The notes under the pieces are model-generated. The model did no database searches and was not told the DNA's origin. It saw only the letters and a list, made by a program, of their open reading frames with translations. A stretch of 38,736 nucleotides of DNA from Pseudomonas lactucae (GTDB lineage Bacteria; Pseudomonadota; Gammaproteobacteria; Pseudomonadales; Pseudomonadaceae): assembly GCF_016937615.1 (NCBI RefSeq), contig NZ_JAFHKI010000009.1, positions 1 through 38,736 of the forward strand, in the 5' to 3' direction. Numbering within the stretch: the stretch's first letter is position 1; every line of letters begins with the position of its first letter. A program made the position numbers and the translations under genes. This document shows positions 9,594 through 19,725 of the stretch, piece after piece.

Positions 9594-12440
9594 ATGGATA
9601 AGACCTACCAGCCGCACGCTATTGAAACTTCCTGGTACAACACCTGGGAGTCCGAGAACTATTTCGCTCCGCAAGGTGCGGGCGAGTCCTACACCATCAT
9701 GATTCCGCCACCGAACGTCACTGGCAGCCTGCACATGGGCCATGGCTTCAACAATGCGATCATGGATGCGTTGATCCGTTTCCGCCGCATGCAGGGTCGC
9801 GACACCCTGTGGCAGCCTGGCACCGACCACGCCGGCATCGCCACGCAGATGCTGGTGGAGCGTCAACTCGAAGCCATCGGCCAGAACCGTCACGACCTGG
9901 GTCGCGAGAAATTCCTGGAAAAAGTCTGGGAATGGAAAGACCAGTCCGGCGGCAATATCAGCCGTCAGATCCGTCGCCTGGGTTCGTCCGTCGACTGGAG
10001 CCGCGAGCGCTTCACCATGGACGACGGCCTGTCCGAAGCCGTGAAAGAAGCCTTCGTGCGCCTGCATGAAGACGGCCTGATCTACCGAGGCAAACGCCTG
10101 GTCAACTGGGACACCAAGTTGCACACGGCGATTTCCGACCTCGAAGTGGAAAACCACGACGAGAAAGGTTTCCTGTGGAATCTCAAGTACCCGTTGGCCG
10201 ACGGCGCCAAGACCGCCGAAGGCAACGACTACCTGATCGTCGCCACCACCCGCCCGGAAACCATGCTGGGTGACGCCGCCGTCGCGGTTAACCCGAACGA
10301 CGAGCGTTACCAGGCACTGATCGGCAAGTTCGTCGAATTGCCGCTGGTTGGCCGTCGCATCCCGATTATCGCGGACGATTACTGCGACCCTGAATTCGGC
10401 ACCGGCTGCGTGAAAATCACCCCGGCCCACGATTTCAACGACTACGAAGTCGGCAAGCGTCACAACCTGCCGTTGCTGAACATCTTCGACAAAAATGCCG
10501 CTGTCCTGCCGGCCTGCCAGGTGTTCAACCTGGACGGTACGCTGAACGAGAGCATCGACGGCCAGATCCCGGCCGAATACGCCGGCCTTGACCGTTTTGA
10601 AGCGCGCAAGCAGATCGTGGCCGCCTTCGACGCCGCCGGTTTGCTGGTGAGCGTCGATGACCACGGCCTCAAAGTGCCGAAGGGCGACCGCTCCGGCACC
10701 GTGATCGAGCCGTGGCTGACCGACCAGTGGTACGTGTCCACCAAGCCGCTGGCCGAGCCTGCGATTGCCGCCGTGGAAGATGGCCGTATCCAGTTCGTGC
10801 CTAAACAGTACGAGAACATGTACTTCTCGTGGATGCGCGACATCCAGGATTGGTGCATCAGCCGTCAACTGTGGTGGGGCCACCGCATTCCGGCCTGGTA
10901 CGACGAGTCGGGCAAGGTCTACGTGGGCCGCGACGAAGCCGAAGTGCGTGCCAAGCACAACCTTGGCGCGGACGTTGCGCTGCAACAGGACAACGACGTA
11001 CTGGACACCTGGTTCAGTTCGGGCCTGTGGACGTTCTCGACCCTGGGCTGGCCGCAGCAGACTGAATTCCTCAAGAAATTCCACTCCACCGACGTACTGG
11101 TCACCGGCTTCGACATCATCTTCTTCTGGGTTGCCCGGATGATCATGCTGACCATGCACTTGGTGAAAAACGAAGACGGCACCCCGCAGGTACCGTTCAA
11201 GACCGTGTATGTGCACGGCCTGGTGCGCGATGGCCAGGGCCAGAAGATGTCCAAGTCCAAGGGCAACGTACTGGACCCATTGGATATCATCGACGGCATC
11301 GACCTGGAAACCCTGGTGCAGAAACGCACCTCGGGCCTGATGCAGCCGAAACTGGCGAAAAAGATCGAGAAGCAGACCCGCGACGAATTCGCCGACGGCA
11401 TCGCCAGCTACGGCACCGACGCCCTGCGTTTCACCTTCTGCTCGCTGGCGTCCACCGGTCGCGACATCAAGTTCGACATGGGCCGCGTCGAAGGCTATCG
11501 CAACTTCTGCAACAAGATCTGGAACGCCGCGCGCTATGTGCTGGATAAAGGCGAAGACTGCGGCCAGAACGGCGAAGCGTATGAACTGAGCCTGGCCGAC
11601 CGCTGGATCATCTCGCAGCTGCAACGCACCGAAGCCGAAGTGACCCGCCAGCTCGACCAGTTCCGTTTCGACCTGGCCGCTCAGGCCTTGTACGAGTTCA
11701 TCTGGAACCAGTATTGCGACTGGTACCTGGAGTTGTCCAAGCCGGTGCTGTGGGACGAAAACGCGCCGGTCGAACGCCAGCGTGGCACACGTCGTACCCT
11801 GGTGCGCGTACTGGAAGTGGCGCTGCGCCTGGCGCATCCGTTCATGCCGTTCATCACCGAAGAAATCTGGCAGCGCCTCGCGCCGCTGGCCGGTATCGAA
11901 GGCAAGACCATCATGCTGCAGCCTTGGCCGGTGGCCAACGAGGCACGTATCGATGAGGCGGCCGAAAGCGATATCGAATGGCTCAAGACCCTGATGCTCG
12001 GCACGCGCAACATCCGCGCCGAGATGAACATTGGGCCGGGCAAGCCACTGGCGGTGTTCGTGAAGAACGCCAGCGTCGAGGACCAGCGTCGCCTCAGCGA
12101 GAACGACGCCCTGCTCAAGAAGCTGGCGAAGCTGGAGTCGATCACCGTATTGGCCGAAGGCGCCGAAGCACCGCTGTCCGCCACCGCACTGGTCGGCGAC
12201 ATGGAAGTGCTGGTACCAATGGCCGGCCTGATCGACAAGGGCGCGGAACTGGCCCGTCTCGACAAGGAGATTGCGCGCCTGCAAGGCGAAGTGCAGCGCG
12301 TGGGCGGCAAGCTGTCCAACGCGGCATTCGTCGACAAGGCGCCGGCGGAAGTGATCGAGAAAGAACGCGCCAAGTTGGCCGAGGCCGAACAGGCTTTGGG
12401 CAAGCTGGCCGAGCAACATGCGCGGATTTCCAGCCTGTAA
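9594..12440 (+). CDS. valS: Valyl-tRNA synthetase
   Basis: ValS charges tRNA-Val and edits mischarged threonine. The 948-residue product starts [14 protein letters not shown] at the ATG at 9594; an in-frame ATG at 9570 would add eight unusual residues. The class I HIGH motif appears as HMGH at residues 47-50 after PPPNVTGS, and KMSKS is at 551-555. The CP1 editing domain with [10 protein letters not shown] lies between them, the anticodon-binding domain follows, and a C-terminal coiled coil starts at about residue 880 ([15 protein letters not shown]). The terminator at 12455 ends the unit. Confidence 0.98.
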   Translation: MDKTYQPHAIETSWYNTWESENYFAPQGAGESYTIMIPPPNVTGSLHMGHGFNNAIMDALIRFRRMQGRDTLWQPGTDHAGIATQMLVERQLEAIGQNRHDLGREKFLEKVWEWKDQSGGNISRQIRRLGSSVDWSRERFTMDDGLSEAVKEAFVRLHEDGLIYRGKRLVNWDTKLHTAISDLEVENHDEKGFLWNLKYPLADGAKTAEGNDYLIVATTRPETMLGDAAVAVNPNDERYQALIGKFVELPLVGRRIPIIADDYCDPEFGTGCVKITPAHDFNDYEVGKRHNLPLLNIFDKNAAVLPACQVFNLDGTLNESIDGQIPAEYAGLDRFEARKQIVAAFDAAGLLVSVDDHGLKVPKGDRSGTVIEPWLTDQWYVSTKPLAEPAIAAVEDGRIQFVPKQYENMYFSWMRDIQDWCISRQLWWGHRIPAWYDESGKVYVGRDEAEVRAKHNLGADVALQQDNDVLDTWFSSGLWTFSTLGWPQQTEFLKKFHSTDVLVTGFDIIFFWVARMIMLTMHLVKNEDGTPQVPFKTVYVHGLVRDGQGQKMSKSKGNVLDPLDIIDGIDLETLVQKRTSGLMQPKLAKKIEKQTRDEFADGIASYGTDALRFTFCSLASTGRDIKFDMGRVEGYRNFCNKIWNAARYVLDKGEDCGQNGEAYELSLADRWIISQLQRTEAEVTRQLDQFRFDLAAQALYEFIWNQYCDWYLELSKPVLWDENAPVERQRGTRRTLVRVLEVALRLAHPFMPFITEEIWQRLAPLAGIEGKTIMLQPWPVANEARIDEAAESDIEWLKTLMLGTRNIRAEMNIGPGKPLAVFVKNASVEDQRRLSENDALLKKLAKLESITVLAEGAEAPLSATALVGDMEVLVPMAGLIDKGAELARLDKEIARLQGEVQRVGGKLSNAAFVDKAPAEVIEKERAKLAEAEQALGKLAEQHARISSL

Positions 12441-12454
12441 GGCTTGAGCCGCGT

Positions 12455-12486
12455 GAAAAAAGAGACCTTCGGGTCTCTTTTTTTTG
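12455..12486 (+). terminator. Rho-independent terminator of valS
   Basis: AAAGAGACC-TTC-GGGTCTCTTT is followed by an uninterrupted T run, 14 bases after the valS stop. Confidence 0.95.
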
Positions 12487-12524
12487 CCCGAAATTCCCCG
12501 GTGCCTGGCTGACAATACACCCCA

Positions 12525-12612
12525 TGTGGGAGGGGCTTGCCCCCGATAGCAGTGTGTCGGCAACCTACAAATTGGCTGGTACACCGCTATCGGGGGCAAG
12601 CCCCCTCCCACA
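12525..12612. repeat. REPIN (two inverted REP elements)
   Basis: A REP beginning TGTGGGAGGGGCTTGCCCCC is followed, after a spacer, by its inverted copy ending GGGGGCAAGCCCCCTCCCACA. The outer arms are near-perfect reverse complements. This is the paired REP arrangement of P. fluorescens, moved in trans by a RAYT-type enzyme that is not in this window. Confidence 0.9.
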
Positions 12613-12678
12613 TTTGACCGAGTTCTCCTCGGGAATGTGTGACAATGCCCGCCACTTTGAGCCAACACCAGAATCATC

Positions 12679-13695
12679 ATGACCGCCCCCAGCACACCCA
12701 AACCTCCGCGCAAGAAGCCTAAAACCGCAACCCCGGCCAAGCCCGTGGTCCCGCGCAAAGAGGCCACTCTGCACCCACGCAACCGCCACACAGGCCGTTA
12801 CGACTTCCCGGCGCTGATCAAGACCACGCCGGAGCTGGCGCAGTTCGTGATTCTCAACCCCTACGGCAAGGAAAGCATCGACTTCGCCAGCCCGGATGCG
12901 GTGCGGGTATTCAACCGGGCGTTGCTCAAGTCGTTCTATGGCATCCAGCATTGGGATATCCCGGCGGATTACCTGTGCCCGCCAGTGCCGGGGCGTGCCG
13001 ACTACGTGCATTTCCTCGCCGACCTGCTGGCAAGCACCAATGACGGCAAGATCCCGCGGGGTTCAATCGTCAAGGTGCTGGACATCGGCATGGGCGCCAA
13101 CTGCGTCTATCCGCTGATCGGCTACATGGAATACCGCTGGAATTTCCTCGGTTCGGAAGTCGACCCTATCGCCGTAGCCGCCGCCAAGGCCATCGTGCAG
13201 TCCAACGACCTGAGCAAGGTCATCCAACTGCGCCAGCAACCCAACCCCAAGCACATCCTGCTGGGTCTGCTGGAGCCGGCCGAGCGCTTCGACTTGACCA
13301 TGTGCAACCCGCCGTTCCATGCGTCCATGGACGAAGCGACCAAGGGCAGCGAACGCAAGTGGCGCGCCCTGGGCAAGGCCGACCCGAAACGCAAGTTGCC
13401 GGTGCTGAACTTCGGTGGCCAATCGGCCGAGCTGTGGTGTGAAGGTGGCGAAGCGCGCTTTGTGACGCAGTTGATCGCCGAGAGCGCGCATTTTGCCCAC
13501 AAGGTGCTGTGGTTCAGCACCCTGGTGTCAAAAGCGTCGAACTTGCCGGCGATCGAGACCGCCCTGAAAAAAGCCGGCGTGCTGGAAAGCCAGGTCGTCG
13601 AAATGTCCCAGGGCCAGAAGCAAAGCCGTTTCGTCGCCTGGACCTTCCAGACCAAGAACGAACAGCAGATCTGGCGCCAGCGCTGGGTGCGATAA
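12679..13695 (+). CDS. rlmF: 23S rRNA (adenine(1618)-N6)-methyltransferase RlmF
   Basis: RlmF methylates A1618 of 23S rRNA using S-adenosylmethionine. The 338-residue protein has a basic, lysine- and proline-rich N-terminal tail (residues 1-30). The conserved block [12 protein letters not shown] follows, then the SAM-binding [14 protein letters not shown] at about residues 133-146 and the N6-adenine methylase motif NPPF near residue 211. The start at 12679 matches the family N-terminus. It is flanked upstream by a REPIN and downstream by a shared terminator with hupN. Confidence 0.94.
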   Translation: MTAPSTPKPPRKKPKTATPAKPVVPRKEATLHPRNRHTGRYDFPALIKTTPELAQFVILNPYGKESIDFASPDAVRVFNRALLKSFYGIQHWDIPADYLCPPVPGRADYVHFLADLLASTNDGKIPRGSIVKVLDIGMGANCVYPLIGYMEYRWNFLGSEVDPIAVAAAKAIVQSNDLSKVIQLRQQPNPKHILLGLLEPAERFDLTMCNPPFHASMDEATKGSERKWRALGKADPKRKLPVLNFGGQSAELWCEGGEARFVTQLIAESAHFAHKVLWFSTLVSKASNLPAIETALKKAGVLESQVVEMSQGQKQSRFVAWTFQTKNEQQIWRQRWVR

Positions 13696-13714
13696 AACCA
13701 AATCGCAGGCAACA

Positions 13715-13754
13715 AAAAACCGTGCCCGAATGACTCCGGAGCACGGTTTTTTTT
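13715..13754. terminator. Bidirectional terminator between rlmF and hupN
   Basis: AAAACCGTGC and GCACGGTTTT pair around a 15-base loop, with A-rich and T-rich flanks. It lies in the gap between the convergent rlmF and hupN genes and can serve both. Confidence 0.92.
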
Positions 13755-13762
13755 GCTGCGTC

Positions 13763-14044
13763 TTACTTGTTAACAGCGTCGGTCAGGCCTTTGGCCACAA
13801 CCAGCTTGATAACTTTCTTGGCAGCGATTTCGATGGCAGCGCCAGTCGAAGGGTTACGGCCAGTACGGGCAGGACGCTCGGTCACTTTCAGTTTGCCAAC
13901 GCCTGGCAGAGTGATTTCGCCGCCGTTTTCCAGCTGATCAGCAACAACTTGGCTCAGTTGGTCCAACAGAGCGCGCACGGTGGTTTTCGGTGCGTCTACT
14001 GCTTCAGCCAGGTCAGCGATCAGTTGGTCTTTAGTAATAGCCAT
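13763..14044 (-). CDS. hupN: HU-family DNA-binding protein (HupN type)
   Basis: The 93-residue protein is an HU/IHF-family nucleoid protein that bends and compacts DNA as a dimer. The family features are MAITKDQLIADLAEAV at the N-terminus, ITLPGVGKLKVTERPARTGRNPSTG around residues 44-68 (the DNA-binding beta-arm) and a basic C-terminus. P. putida has three HU genes (hupA, hupB, hupN). The neighbourhood next to yejK and valS is that of hupN, which is why I use that symbol; by sequence alone another HU name would be possible. Confidence 0.88.
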   Translation of the reverse strand: MAITKDQLIADLAEAVDAPKTTVRALLDQLSQVVADQLENGGEITLPGVGKLKVTERPARTGRNPSTGAAIEIAAKKVIKLVVAKGLTDAVNK

Positions 14045-14440
14045 TGTGGTGTTCCTTCCCTATCAAATTCATATGGATTGCAGAGTGCAGTGTCAGCCAT
14101 CGAGCCCGACCGTCTAGGTCTGGCACCCCTGGCTATAACCTTGGAGATCGGGGTTATAGATGCTTGAAACGGGGATTGGTTCGACCTGACAGATGCTGAA
14201 TGCACGCTTAACGCCGAGACGCGGCGTAAGACGGGGCAAAACTAGCACAGAGACGGGGAAATATCCGCCTCTACCTACCCATTTGGTCAGCTTTATCGCT
14301 CTAAACCGTGAAAAAAAGGCATATGCCTCGTCAGAGGAAGGCCAAAACCGCCTTCGAGGGGTGTCTTGGCCAATGGGTGCGGTACACTTGTCGACTTTTC
14401 GGGGAGGCCAACCGCTCCCCTTCAACCAGCCGAGAAGCCC
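14045..14440. promoter_or_regulatory. Divergent hupN/yejK control region, 396 bases
   Basis: No coding region is supported here. The stretch is less GC-rich than its surroundings and must hold the promoters for hupN (minus) and yejK (plus). A short dyad, CTTAACGCC...CGGCGTAAG, lies around 14207-14230. No recognisable operator, REP element or RNA gene was found. Confidence 0.4.
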
Positions 14441-15445
14441 ATGCCGATCCGTCATTGCATCGTCCACCTGATCGACAAAAAACCCGACGGCACACCCGCA
14501 GTTCTCCACGCCCGCGATTCGGAGCTGTCCGAATCGGCCGCCATCGAGAACATGCTTGCCGACCTCAACGAGAGCTACAACGCCAAACAAGGCAAGGCCT
14601 GGGGTTTCTTCCATGCCGAGTCCGGCGCGCACCCGTTCAGCGGCTGGTTGAAGGAGTATTTCGACGGTGGCCAGGATTTCACCACGTTCAGCCGCACCGC
14701 GGTCGAACACCTGCAGAAGCTGATGGAAGAATCCAACCTTTCCACCGGCGGCCACGTGTTGTTTGCCCATTACCAGCAAGGCATGACCGATTACCTGGCC
14801 ATCGCCCTGCTGCACCACAGCGAAGGCGTGGCGGTGACCGATGAGCTGGACGTGACCCCGTCCCGTCACCTTGACCTGGGCCAACTGCACCTGGCCGCGC
14901 GGATCAACGTGTCCGAATGGCAGAACAACAAGCAGTCCAAACAGTACATTTCGTTTATCAAAGGCAAGAACGGCAAGAAGGTCTCGGAGTACTTCCGCGA
15001 CTTTATCGGCTGCCAGGAAGGCGTCGACGGCCCGGGCGAGACCCGCACCCTGCTCAAGGCCTTCAGTGACTTCGTTGAAAGCGAAGACCTGCCGGACGAA
15101 TCCGCCCGCGAAAAAACCAAGACCCTGGTGGACTACGCCAGCAGCCAGGCCAAACTCGGCGAGCCCATGGGGCTGGAAGAGCTGTCGGGGTTGATCGATG
15201 AAGATCGGCCTAAAGCGTTCTACGACCATATCCGCAACAAGGATTACGGCCTGTCGCCGGAAATCCCGGCGGATAAGCGCACCCTCAACCAGTTCCGTCG
15301 CTTCACCGGCCGCGCCGAGGGCCTGTCGATCAGCTTTGAAGCGCACCTGCTGGGCGACAAGATCGAATACGACGAAGCTGCCGGCACCTTGATCATCAAG
15401 GGCCTGCCGACCCAACTGACCGATCAGCTCAAGCGCCGTAACTGA
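14441..15445 (+). CDS. yejK: Nucleoid-associated protein YejK
   Basis: YejK (NdpA) is a 37-kDa nucleoid-associated protein found on the bacterial chromosome; in E. coli it interacts with topoisomerases. The 334-residue length and the N-terminus [14 protein letters not shown] match the family. Other family blocks are [30 protein letters not shown] and the C-terminal [15 protein letters not shown]. The ATG at 14441 is chosen; an open frame from 14366 adds 25 unrelated residues. The gene's TGA overlaps the next gene's ATG by one base, so the downstream glutaredoxin-like gene is probably co-translated. Confidence 0.94.
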   Translation: MPIRHCIVHLIDKKPDGTPAVLHARDSELSESAAIENMLADLNESYNAKQGKAWGFFHAESGAHPFSGWLKEYFDGGQDFTTFSRTAVEHLQKLMEESNLSTGGHVLFAHYQQGMTDYLAIALLHHSEGVAVTDELDVTPSRHLDLGQLHLAARINVSEWQNNKQSKQYISFIKGKNGKKVSEYFRDFIGCQEGVDGPGETRTLLKAFSDFVESEDLPDESAREKTKTLVDYASSQAKLGEPMGLEELSGLIDEDRPKAFYDHIRNKDYGLSPEIPADKRTLNQFRRFTGRAEGLSISFEAHLLGDKIEYDEAAGTLIIKGLPTQLTDQLKRRN

Positions 15446-15795
15446 TGCTGGGCGGGGTGCTGAAGAAAGTCCTGCTGGTGTTGCTGGTCGTGGCGGTGAT
15501 CCAGAACTGGGGCAAGATCGAGCGGGTGTTCAACCCCTCGCAGGTGGTGCCGGAACAGGTACGCGCGTCGGCACGCGTGGTGCTCTACGCCACCGCGTGG
15601 TGCGGCTACTGCAAGCAGATCCGCCGCTTTCTGGACCAGAAAGGCATTCCCTACCGGGCGGTCGATATCGAGAAGGACGCCCTGGCGCGCAAGGCCTATG
15701 AGGCGCTGGGCGGCGGTGGAATTCCGTTTGTGGACGTGAACGGGACGCTGATTCGCGACTACAACCCGGATGCGATCATGGCGGCGCTGAAGTAG
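15445..15795 (+). CDS. Membrane-anchored glutaredoxin family protein
   Basis: The 116-residue product has a single hydrophobic N-terminal segment (LLVLLVVAVI, residues 10-19) followed by a thioredoxin fold with the redox motif CGYC around residues 53-56. The cis-proline motif GIPFVDVNG follows near residues 92-100. This suggests a glutaredoxin-like domain held at the inner membrane, probably facing the periplasm, but the topology is inferred. It starts in the stop codon of yejK (TGATG). No partner substrate can be named from the sequence. Confidence 0.85.
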   Translation: MLGGVLKKVLLVLLVVAVIQNWGKIERVFNPSQVVPEQVRASARVVLYATAWCGYCKQIRRFLDQKGIPYRAVDIEKDALARKAYEALGGGGIPFVDVNGTLIRDYNPDAIMAALK

Positions 15796-16772
15796 TCAGC
15801 GCACCACGATCATCCGCCCCAGCAGCTTGTGCTGCTCAAACCCCAGCACCGCCTGCAACGCGTTCAACACCGCTTGCGGATCTTTGCTCGGGAAACTGCC
15901 GCTGACACGCCTGGCGCCCATCTCTTCGTTGAGCAGCAGAATGCGCCCAGGGTAGTAACGAGCCAAATCCTTGATCACATCGGCCAACGGCGCCTTGTAA
16001 TAGGTGAGCCATCCATCACGCCAGGCCAGGCGCGACTCGCTGTCCACCGCCTGCAGCGGCCCAGCCAGACCGTCGGCGTAGGCCACTTGCTGGCCTGCCG
16101 TGAGGATTTTCTGCCGGGCCTGTTTCGACGGCGTCACGCCCACTCGCCCCGACAGCACTGTGACCTCGGCCCCCACCGGCTGCAGGCGCACCTCAAACTG
16201 CGTCCCCAACACCCGTGCCTCCCCACCGCCCGCCGCCACTACAAAGGACTCGCCGGTGTGGCTCACGCTGAAGAAACCGGCGCCACGACGCAGTTGGATA
16301 TGCCGCTCGCCATGGCTGAAATCCACGGCAATCGCGCTGTCGGCGTCGAGGGTGACCTGGGACTGGTCGGCCAGGGTGACAGTCTTCAATTCCCCCGCGC
16401 CGTGACGTAATCGGCGCCCAAGTCATCGACCCAGCGCGACGGCTGCCAACCGGCACCCATCGACACCATCAGCAGCAGGCACGCCGCCATGGCCAAAGCG
16501 CCGGCCCCGCGCACGGCACGCGAGCGCTTGGACGTATTCATCGCATTGAGGTAGCCCTGCAGCGCCAGGGCTTCTTCGTCCGCCAGTCTACGCGCGGGTT
16601 GCTCGCTCAGTTCCCACAACACCTGAGCCTGGGCATATGCCTCGGCATGGGCGGGATCAGCACGCAGCCAACGGCTGAACGTGGCCTGGTCGCCGCTGCT
16701 GGGCTGGTCGTGCAGCAGGCTCAACCAGGCCAGCGCGGCGTGTTCCTGATCGGGCGTGGGAGTGACGTTCAC
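15796..16772 (-). CDS. Second FecR-family anti-sigma regulator (frameshifted near 16392)
   Basis: FecR proteins sit in the inner membrane, hold or activate a FecI-type sigma factor, and sense a TonB-dependent receptor through their periplasmic C-terminus. The N-terminal part (16386-16772, GTG start) has the DUF4880 pattern ALAWLSLLHDQ...DQATFSRWLRADPAHAEAYAQA and one membrane segment (AGALAMAACLLLMVSMGAGW). The C-terminal part (15796-16389) has the FecR domain (VTLADQSQVTLDADSAIAV) and an STN-like tail. A run of five C at 16392-16396 breaks the frame; six would rejoin ARGELKTVTL into one protein of about 325 residues. The start overlaps the sigma gene stop (GTGA). No TonB receptor follows. 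Confidence 0.85.
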
Positions 16773-17347
16773 GGTGCTTTCCCTGGCGTGCGTGGGGGCG
16801 ATGGCTCACGAAGGCTGGCCTTGCAGGCTTCGAGGGCACGCATCATATGTTTTTCCACGGCGCTTTGGGACAGCCCCATGGCCTTGGCGATTTGCGCATA
16901 CTTGCGGCCGTGGATACGGTTGAGCAGGAAAATCTGGCGTGTGCGCTCGGGCAGGCTGCGCAAGGCAGCTTCGACATGGCGCAAATCGTTGCCCGCCTCC
17001 AGTGCGGCCTGGGGTTCGCAGCCCTGGTTGTCCTGCTGCTCGGGCAACCAGCCTTCACTGCTGCGCGCCCGCGCGCCTTCGCTGCGCAGGTGGTCGATGG
17101 CGATATTGCCGGCGCAGCGCAGCAGATAGGTGCTGAGCTCTTCGACCTGCACCAGCGGCCGGCGCCAGAAGCGCAGGAACAGGTCCTGCACCAGGTCGGC
17201 CGCCGTGGCGCGGCAGCCCACGCGTCGGCTCACCAGGGCTTCCATCTGCGAACGCTGGGACAAAAACACCTGCAGGAAATACGCACGCCCGCCCGTCGCG
17301 TCAGCCTGCGGGCTGTCCTGGGGTTCGGATGGGGGGCTGATCATCAT
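16769..17347 (-). CDS. ECF sigma factor, FecI type (no adjacent receptor)
   Basis: A 192-residue ECF sigma-70 factor. Region 2 is seen in TAADLVQDLFLRFWRRP (about residues 48-64) with the following TYLLRCAGNIAIDHLR. The region 4 helix-turn-helix is KYAQIAKAMGLSQSAVEKHMMRAL near the C-terminus. The ATG at 17347 overlaps the DUF3325 stop (ATGA) and is preferred over a much longer upstream open frame from 17506. Four-base overlaps on both sides show it is translated as part of the DUF3649-PepSY-DUF3325-sigma-FecR operon. FecI-like factors usually serve an adjacent siderophore receptor; here the nearest is fecA on the other strand, which has its own FecI. Confidence 0.9.
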   Translation of the reverse strand: MMISPPSEPQDSPQADATGGRAYFLQVFLSQRSQMEALVSRRVGCRATAADLVQDLFLRFWRRPLVQVEELSTYLLRCAGNIAIDHLRSEGARARSSEGWLPEQQDNQGCEPQAALEAGNDLRHVEAALRSLPERTRQIFLLNRIHGRKYAQIAKAMGLSQSAVEKHMMRALEACKASLREPSPPRTPGKAP

Positions 17348-17682
17348 GGCAGGGCCCAGAGGGCGGCAAAGGCCGCGACAGGGCTGGTCAGCAGGCCGAC
17401 CCCCGCGAGGATCAAGGCCAGCCTTGGCCGATACGGCAACAACAGCACCAGCAGCAGTGCGCTGAGCATCAACACCGCGCACCACTCCACCAGGCCCTGG
17501 GCCCAACCGGTAGCACTCACGGCGGGCCAGATCGCAAGGGCCAGCAGCAACCCTCCCGCCACACGCAACCCCAGGCGCCGACGCGGTGTTGGCTTGCTGT
17601 GCAGCAGTTCACCGTGATGGCGGTCTGTGGCCAGGCACAACGCGGTAAACCCGGCGTAGCACATCAAGAGCGCGAGCAACAT
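17344..17682 (-). CDS. DUF3325-type small membrane protein, iron-uptake accessory
   Basis: The 112-residue protein has four predicted hydrophobic segments (LLALLMCYAGFTALCLA, LGLRVAGGLLLALAIW, LMLSALLLVLLL, LALILAGVGLLTSPVAAF) and the early histidine pair TDRHHGELL. This matches the small DUF3325 family found with PepSY proteins next to siderophore receptors. It starts directly after the PepSY stop (TGA-ATG) and overlaps the sigma factor gene by 4 bases. Its biochemical role is unknown to me; family context points to handling of iron at the inner membrane. Confidence 0.75.
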   Translation of the reverse strand: MLLALLMCYAGFTALCLATDRHHGELLHSKPTPRRRLGLRVAGGLLLALAIWPAVSATGWAQGLVEWCAVLMLSALLLVLLLPYRPRLALILAGVGLLTSPVAAFAALWALP

Positions 17683-19256
17683 TCAGTTCGCCTCCTGCTT
17701 GAGCTGCAGCGGGCGCGTGCGTTGCGCCTTGGGCTGCGACGCCGCGCGGTGCTGCATCTTCCAGGCCGCCCAGGCGAGAAACACGCCGCTGGCCAGGCAG
17801 GTCAGGTCGAAGCCGGCCATCGCCCAGTCGCCCCTGGCAAGAGATACGCCCAGATGTTGATGCGTGGTGAGGGCATTGAGCAGCGGCACCGCCATAAACA
17901 GCAGTGCAGCAAAGCGCAATTGCTCCACCCACGCCTGGCGACCACGACGCAGGACGGCGTGCAACAGGCTCAGGCCCCAGGCGATAAAAAAGGTCTGCAC
18001 CTCCCAGCCGGAACGCTCGGCGAAGCTTACCGGCAGCAGACGGTTGGCCCAGAAGAACGCCGCGATGGCGATCAACAACCCGCACATGCTGGCAATGTTC
18101 AGCACTTCCACCAGCCGCAGCTCGAACGGCATCACAGCGGTCTTGGCGTGCTTGAGCTGGCGCTTGCCCAGCCAGAGCACCAGCCCGGTGCCGATCATCG
18201 CCGTGCCCGCCAGGCCGCAGATAAAGTACAACCAGCGCAACACCGGGCCGGCGAAATGGCCCATGTGCAGACCGAAGAACCCGCCGGCGATGACCGTCGC
18301 AGCGACGGTTCACCGCTGACCCGCAGCAACTGGCCAGTAGTGCCGTTGAATTGCACGACGCTGCCGAAGTCATGCACCACATTGTCGGAACCGGCGCGGA
18401 ACACATTGACCGACGCGTTCACATCACTCGGGTTATTCACCGCGATACGCCCGACTTCTCCACCCGCCCACTGCGCCCGCGCCTGCTCGTACATCGGCAG
18501 CAGCGCCAGCAACTTGCCCGGCACACCCTGAGCCGGTGCGTTGTCGGTGGCGGGGAATAACTCGCTGAAGAAGGCGCGTGTATCCCCTTCATAGGCAGCC
18601 AGGATCGGCGCCGGCATCACCATGTTCATAAAGATCACCAGGCTGCTGTAGGTGATCATCAGGTGGAATGGCAGTACCAGCACACCCGCCGCGTTATGCC
18701 CGTCGAGCCAGGAACGCTGGCCTTTGCGGGGACGGAAGGTGAAGAAGTCCTTGAAGATTTTCTTGTGGGTAATGATGCCGGTGATCAGTGCCACGAACAT
18801 CGCCATTGCCGCGACAGTGGCCAGCCAGCGCCCCCAGGGGTAAGGCATTTGCAACTCGTAGTGGAAACGGTAGAAAAACTCGCCGCCTTTGCTCTCACGG
18901 GCCGCTACGGCCTGCCCACTGGCGGGGTCGAGGTTTTTGCGACTGAAATTGCCGCGCTTGCCGGGGTCGAGCTTGTCTTGCCACATCACCGACAGGCCGG
19001 GGTCGCGGCTATTTGGCAGGATGATGATCCAGCGCGCGGCGGTGGGCGCGACGTGTTGCAGGTAGTTTTGCGCGACGCTGAGGCTGCGTGCATCGTCCCG
19101 CGGATAGGCCGGCACTTCGGGCTGCATCCAATGGCTGATCTCCTGCTTGAAATAGGCCAGCGTGCCCGTCAGGAAAATCGCAAACAGCAGCCAGCCAAAA
19201 ACCAATCCGACCCAGGTGTGCAACCAGGCCATGGCTTGGCGAAATCCCTCTTTCAT
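17683..19256 (-). CDS. PepSY-domain membrane protein, putative ferrisiderophore reductase (frameshifted near 18300)
   Basis: The family comprises inner-membrane proteins that take part in reductive iron release; FpvG in the P. aeruginosa pyoverdine system is an example. The N-terminal part starts MKEGFRQAMAWLHTW, has membrane segments at WVGLVFGWLLFAIFLTGTLAYF and WLATVAAMAMFVALITGIITHK, then WLDGHNAAGVLVLPFHLMITY. The C-terminal part (from GHFAGPVLRWLYFICGLAG) has more membrane segments and ends at 17683. The two lie in different frames; adding one G near 18300 gives EPSLATVIAGGFFGLHMGH and one protein of about 524 residues. The ATG at 19256 overlaps the DUF3649 stop by 4 bases. Reductase activity is an inference from family context. 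Confidence 0.82.
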
Positions 19257-19555
19257 GCTCGCGTCATCCACACGCCTACACCCGCCAGGGTGGCAAACGC
19301 CGCGCTCGGCAGCATCACGCCAGCCCAGGCGCGCCATGCCGTACGGCAGGCAAAGCACCACAGTACCGCCAACAGGTAGTACGCAAACGAACTCAGCATC
19401 CCGGTGATCACCGCATCCGCGCGGGAGACGGGCAGCCACAATGCCAGGCAGATACCGGCCAGGGACGCCATCAGATAGCCGCCGACGACCGCGGCCAGTA
19501 CACGCGAGGCGACGGCGAAGCGATAAGCAAGGGGCAATGAGGGTCTGCTTTTCAT
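19253..19555 (-). CDS. DUF3649-type small membrane protein, iron-uptake accessory
   Basis: About 100 residues from the ATG at 19555, with three hydrophobic segments: VLAAVVGGYLMASLAGICLALWL, FAYYLLAVLWCFACRTAW and AFATLAGVGVWMT. Short membrane proteins of this kind (often labelled iron transporter or DUF3649) sit before PepSY genes in Pseudomonas iron loci. An alternative TTG start at 19585 is possible but less likely. The gene is first in the minus-strand operon, and a Fur-box-like sequence lies 32 bases upstream at 19587-19605. Confidence 0.72.
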   Translation of the reverse strand: MKSRPSLPLAYRFAVASRVLAAVVGGYLMASLAGICLALWLPVSRADAVITGMLSSFAYYLLAVLWCFACRTAWRAWAGVMLPSAAFATLAGVGVWMTRA

Positions 19556-19586
19556 ACGGGAGGCGCCAGGGTGATCAGTGCGCAAT

Positions 19587-19605
19587 ATTAATGATAAATA
19601 TTCTC
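19587..19605 (-). promoter_or_regulatory. Fur-box-like site for the DUF3649-PepSY operon
   Basis: On the minus strand the 19-mer GAGAATATTTATCATTAAT matches the Fur consensus GATAATGATAATCATTATC at 13 of 19 positions by my count. It lies just upstream of the first gene of the operon, in the position expected for iron-dependent repression. Confidence 0.65.
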
Positions 19606-19674
19606 ACAAGCAAAACAGAACGGATGAAGCACCCCGCCAAGCAGATTGCCGAACCTGGTCCGGCACCCTACAAT

Positions 19675-19693
19675 GAGAACAATTCTTGTTCTC
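19675..19693 (+). promoter_or_regulatory. Fur-box-like palindrome upstream of fecI
   Basis: GAGAACAA-TTC-TTGTTCTC is a perfect 8+8 dyad preceded by AAT, the AATGAGAA form common in Pseudomonas Fur boxes. It lies 32 bases before the proposed fecI start codon. If fecI started further upstream, this site would fall inside the gene. Confidence 0.7.
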
Positions 19694-19725
19694 TAGAGCT
19701 TGTCGAGGCTTGTGGAGTGTTCCTG

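Noticed and set aside
12525..12612. CRISPR-like or attachment-site repeat
   Set aside because: There are only two inverted copies with no regular spacers, and the sequence matches REP elements elsewhere in the window.
9537..12791. A 1084-codon open frame antisense to valS
   Set aside because: It covers valS on the opposite strand, has no recognisable domain and shows the composition of an antisense shadow. valS is complete with all its motifs.
14045..14440. An RNA gene in the hupN-yejK gap
   Set aside because: Only a short imperfect dyad is visible; no tRNA, small RNA terminator or conserved structure could be supported.
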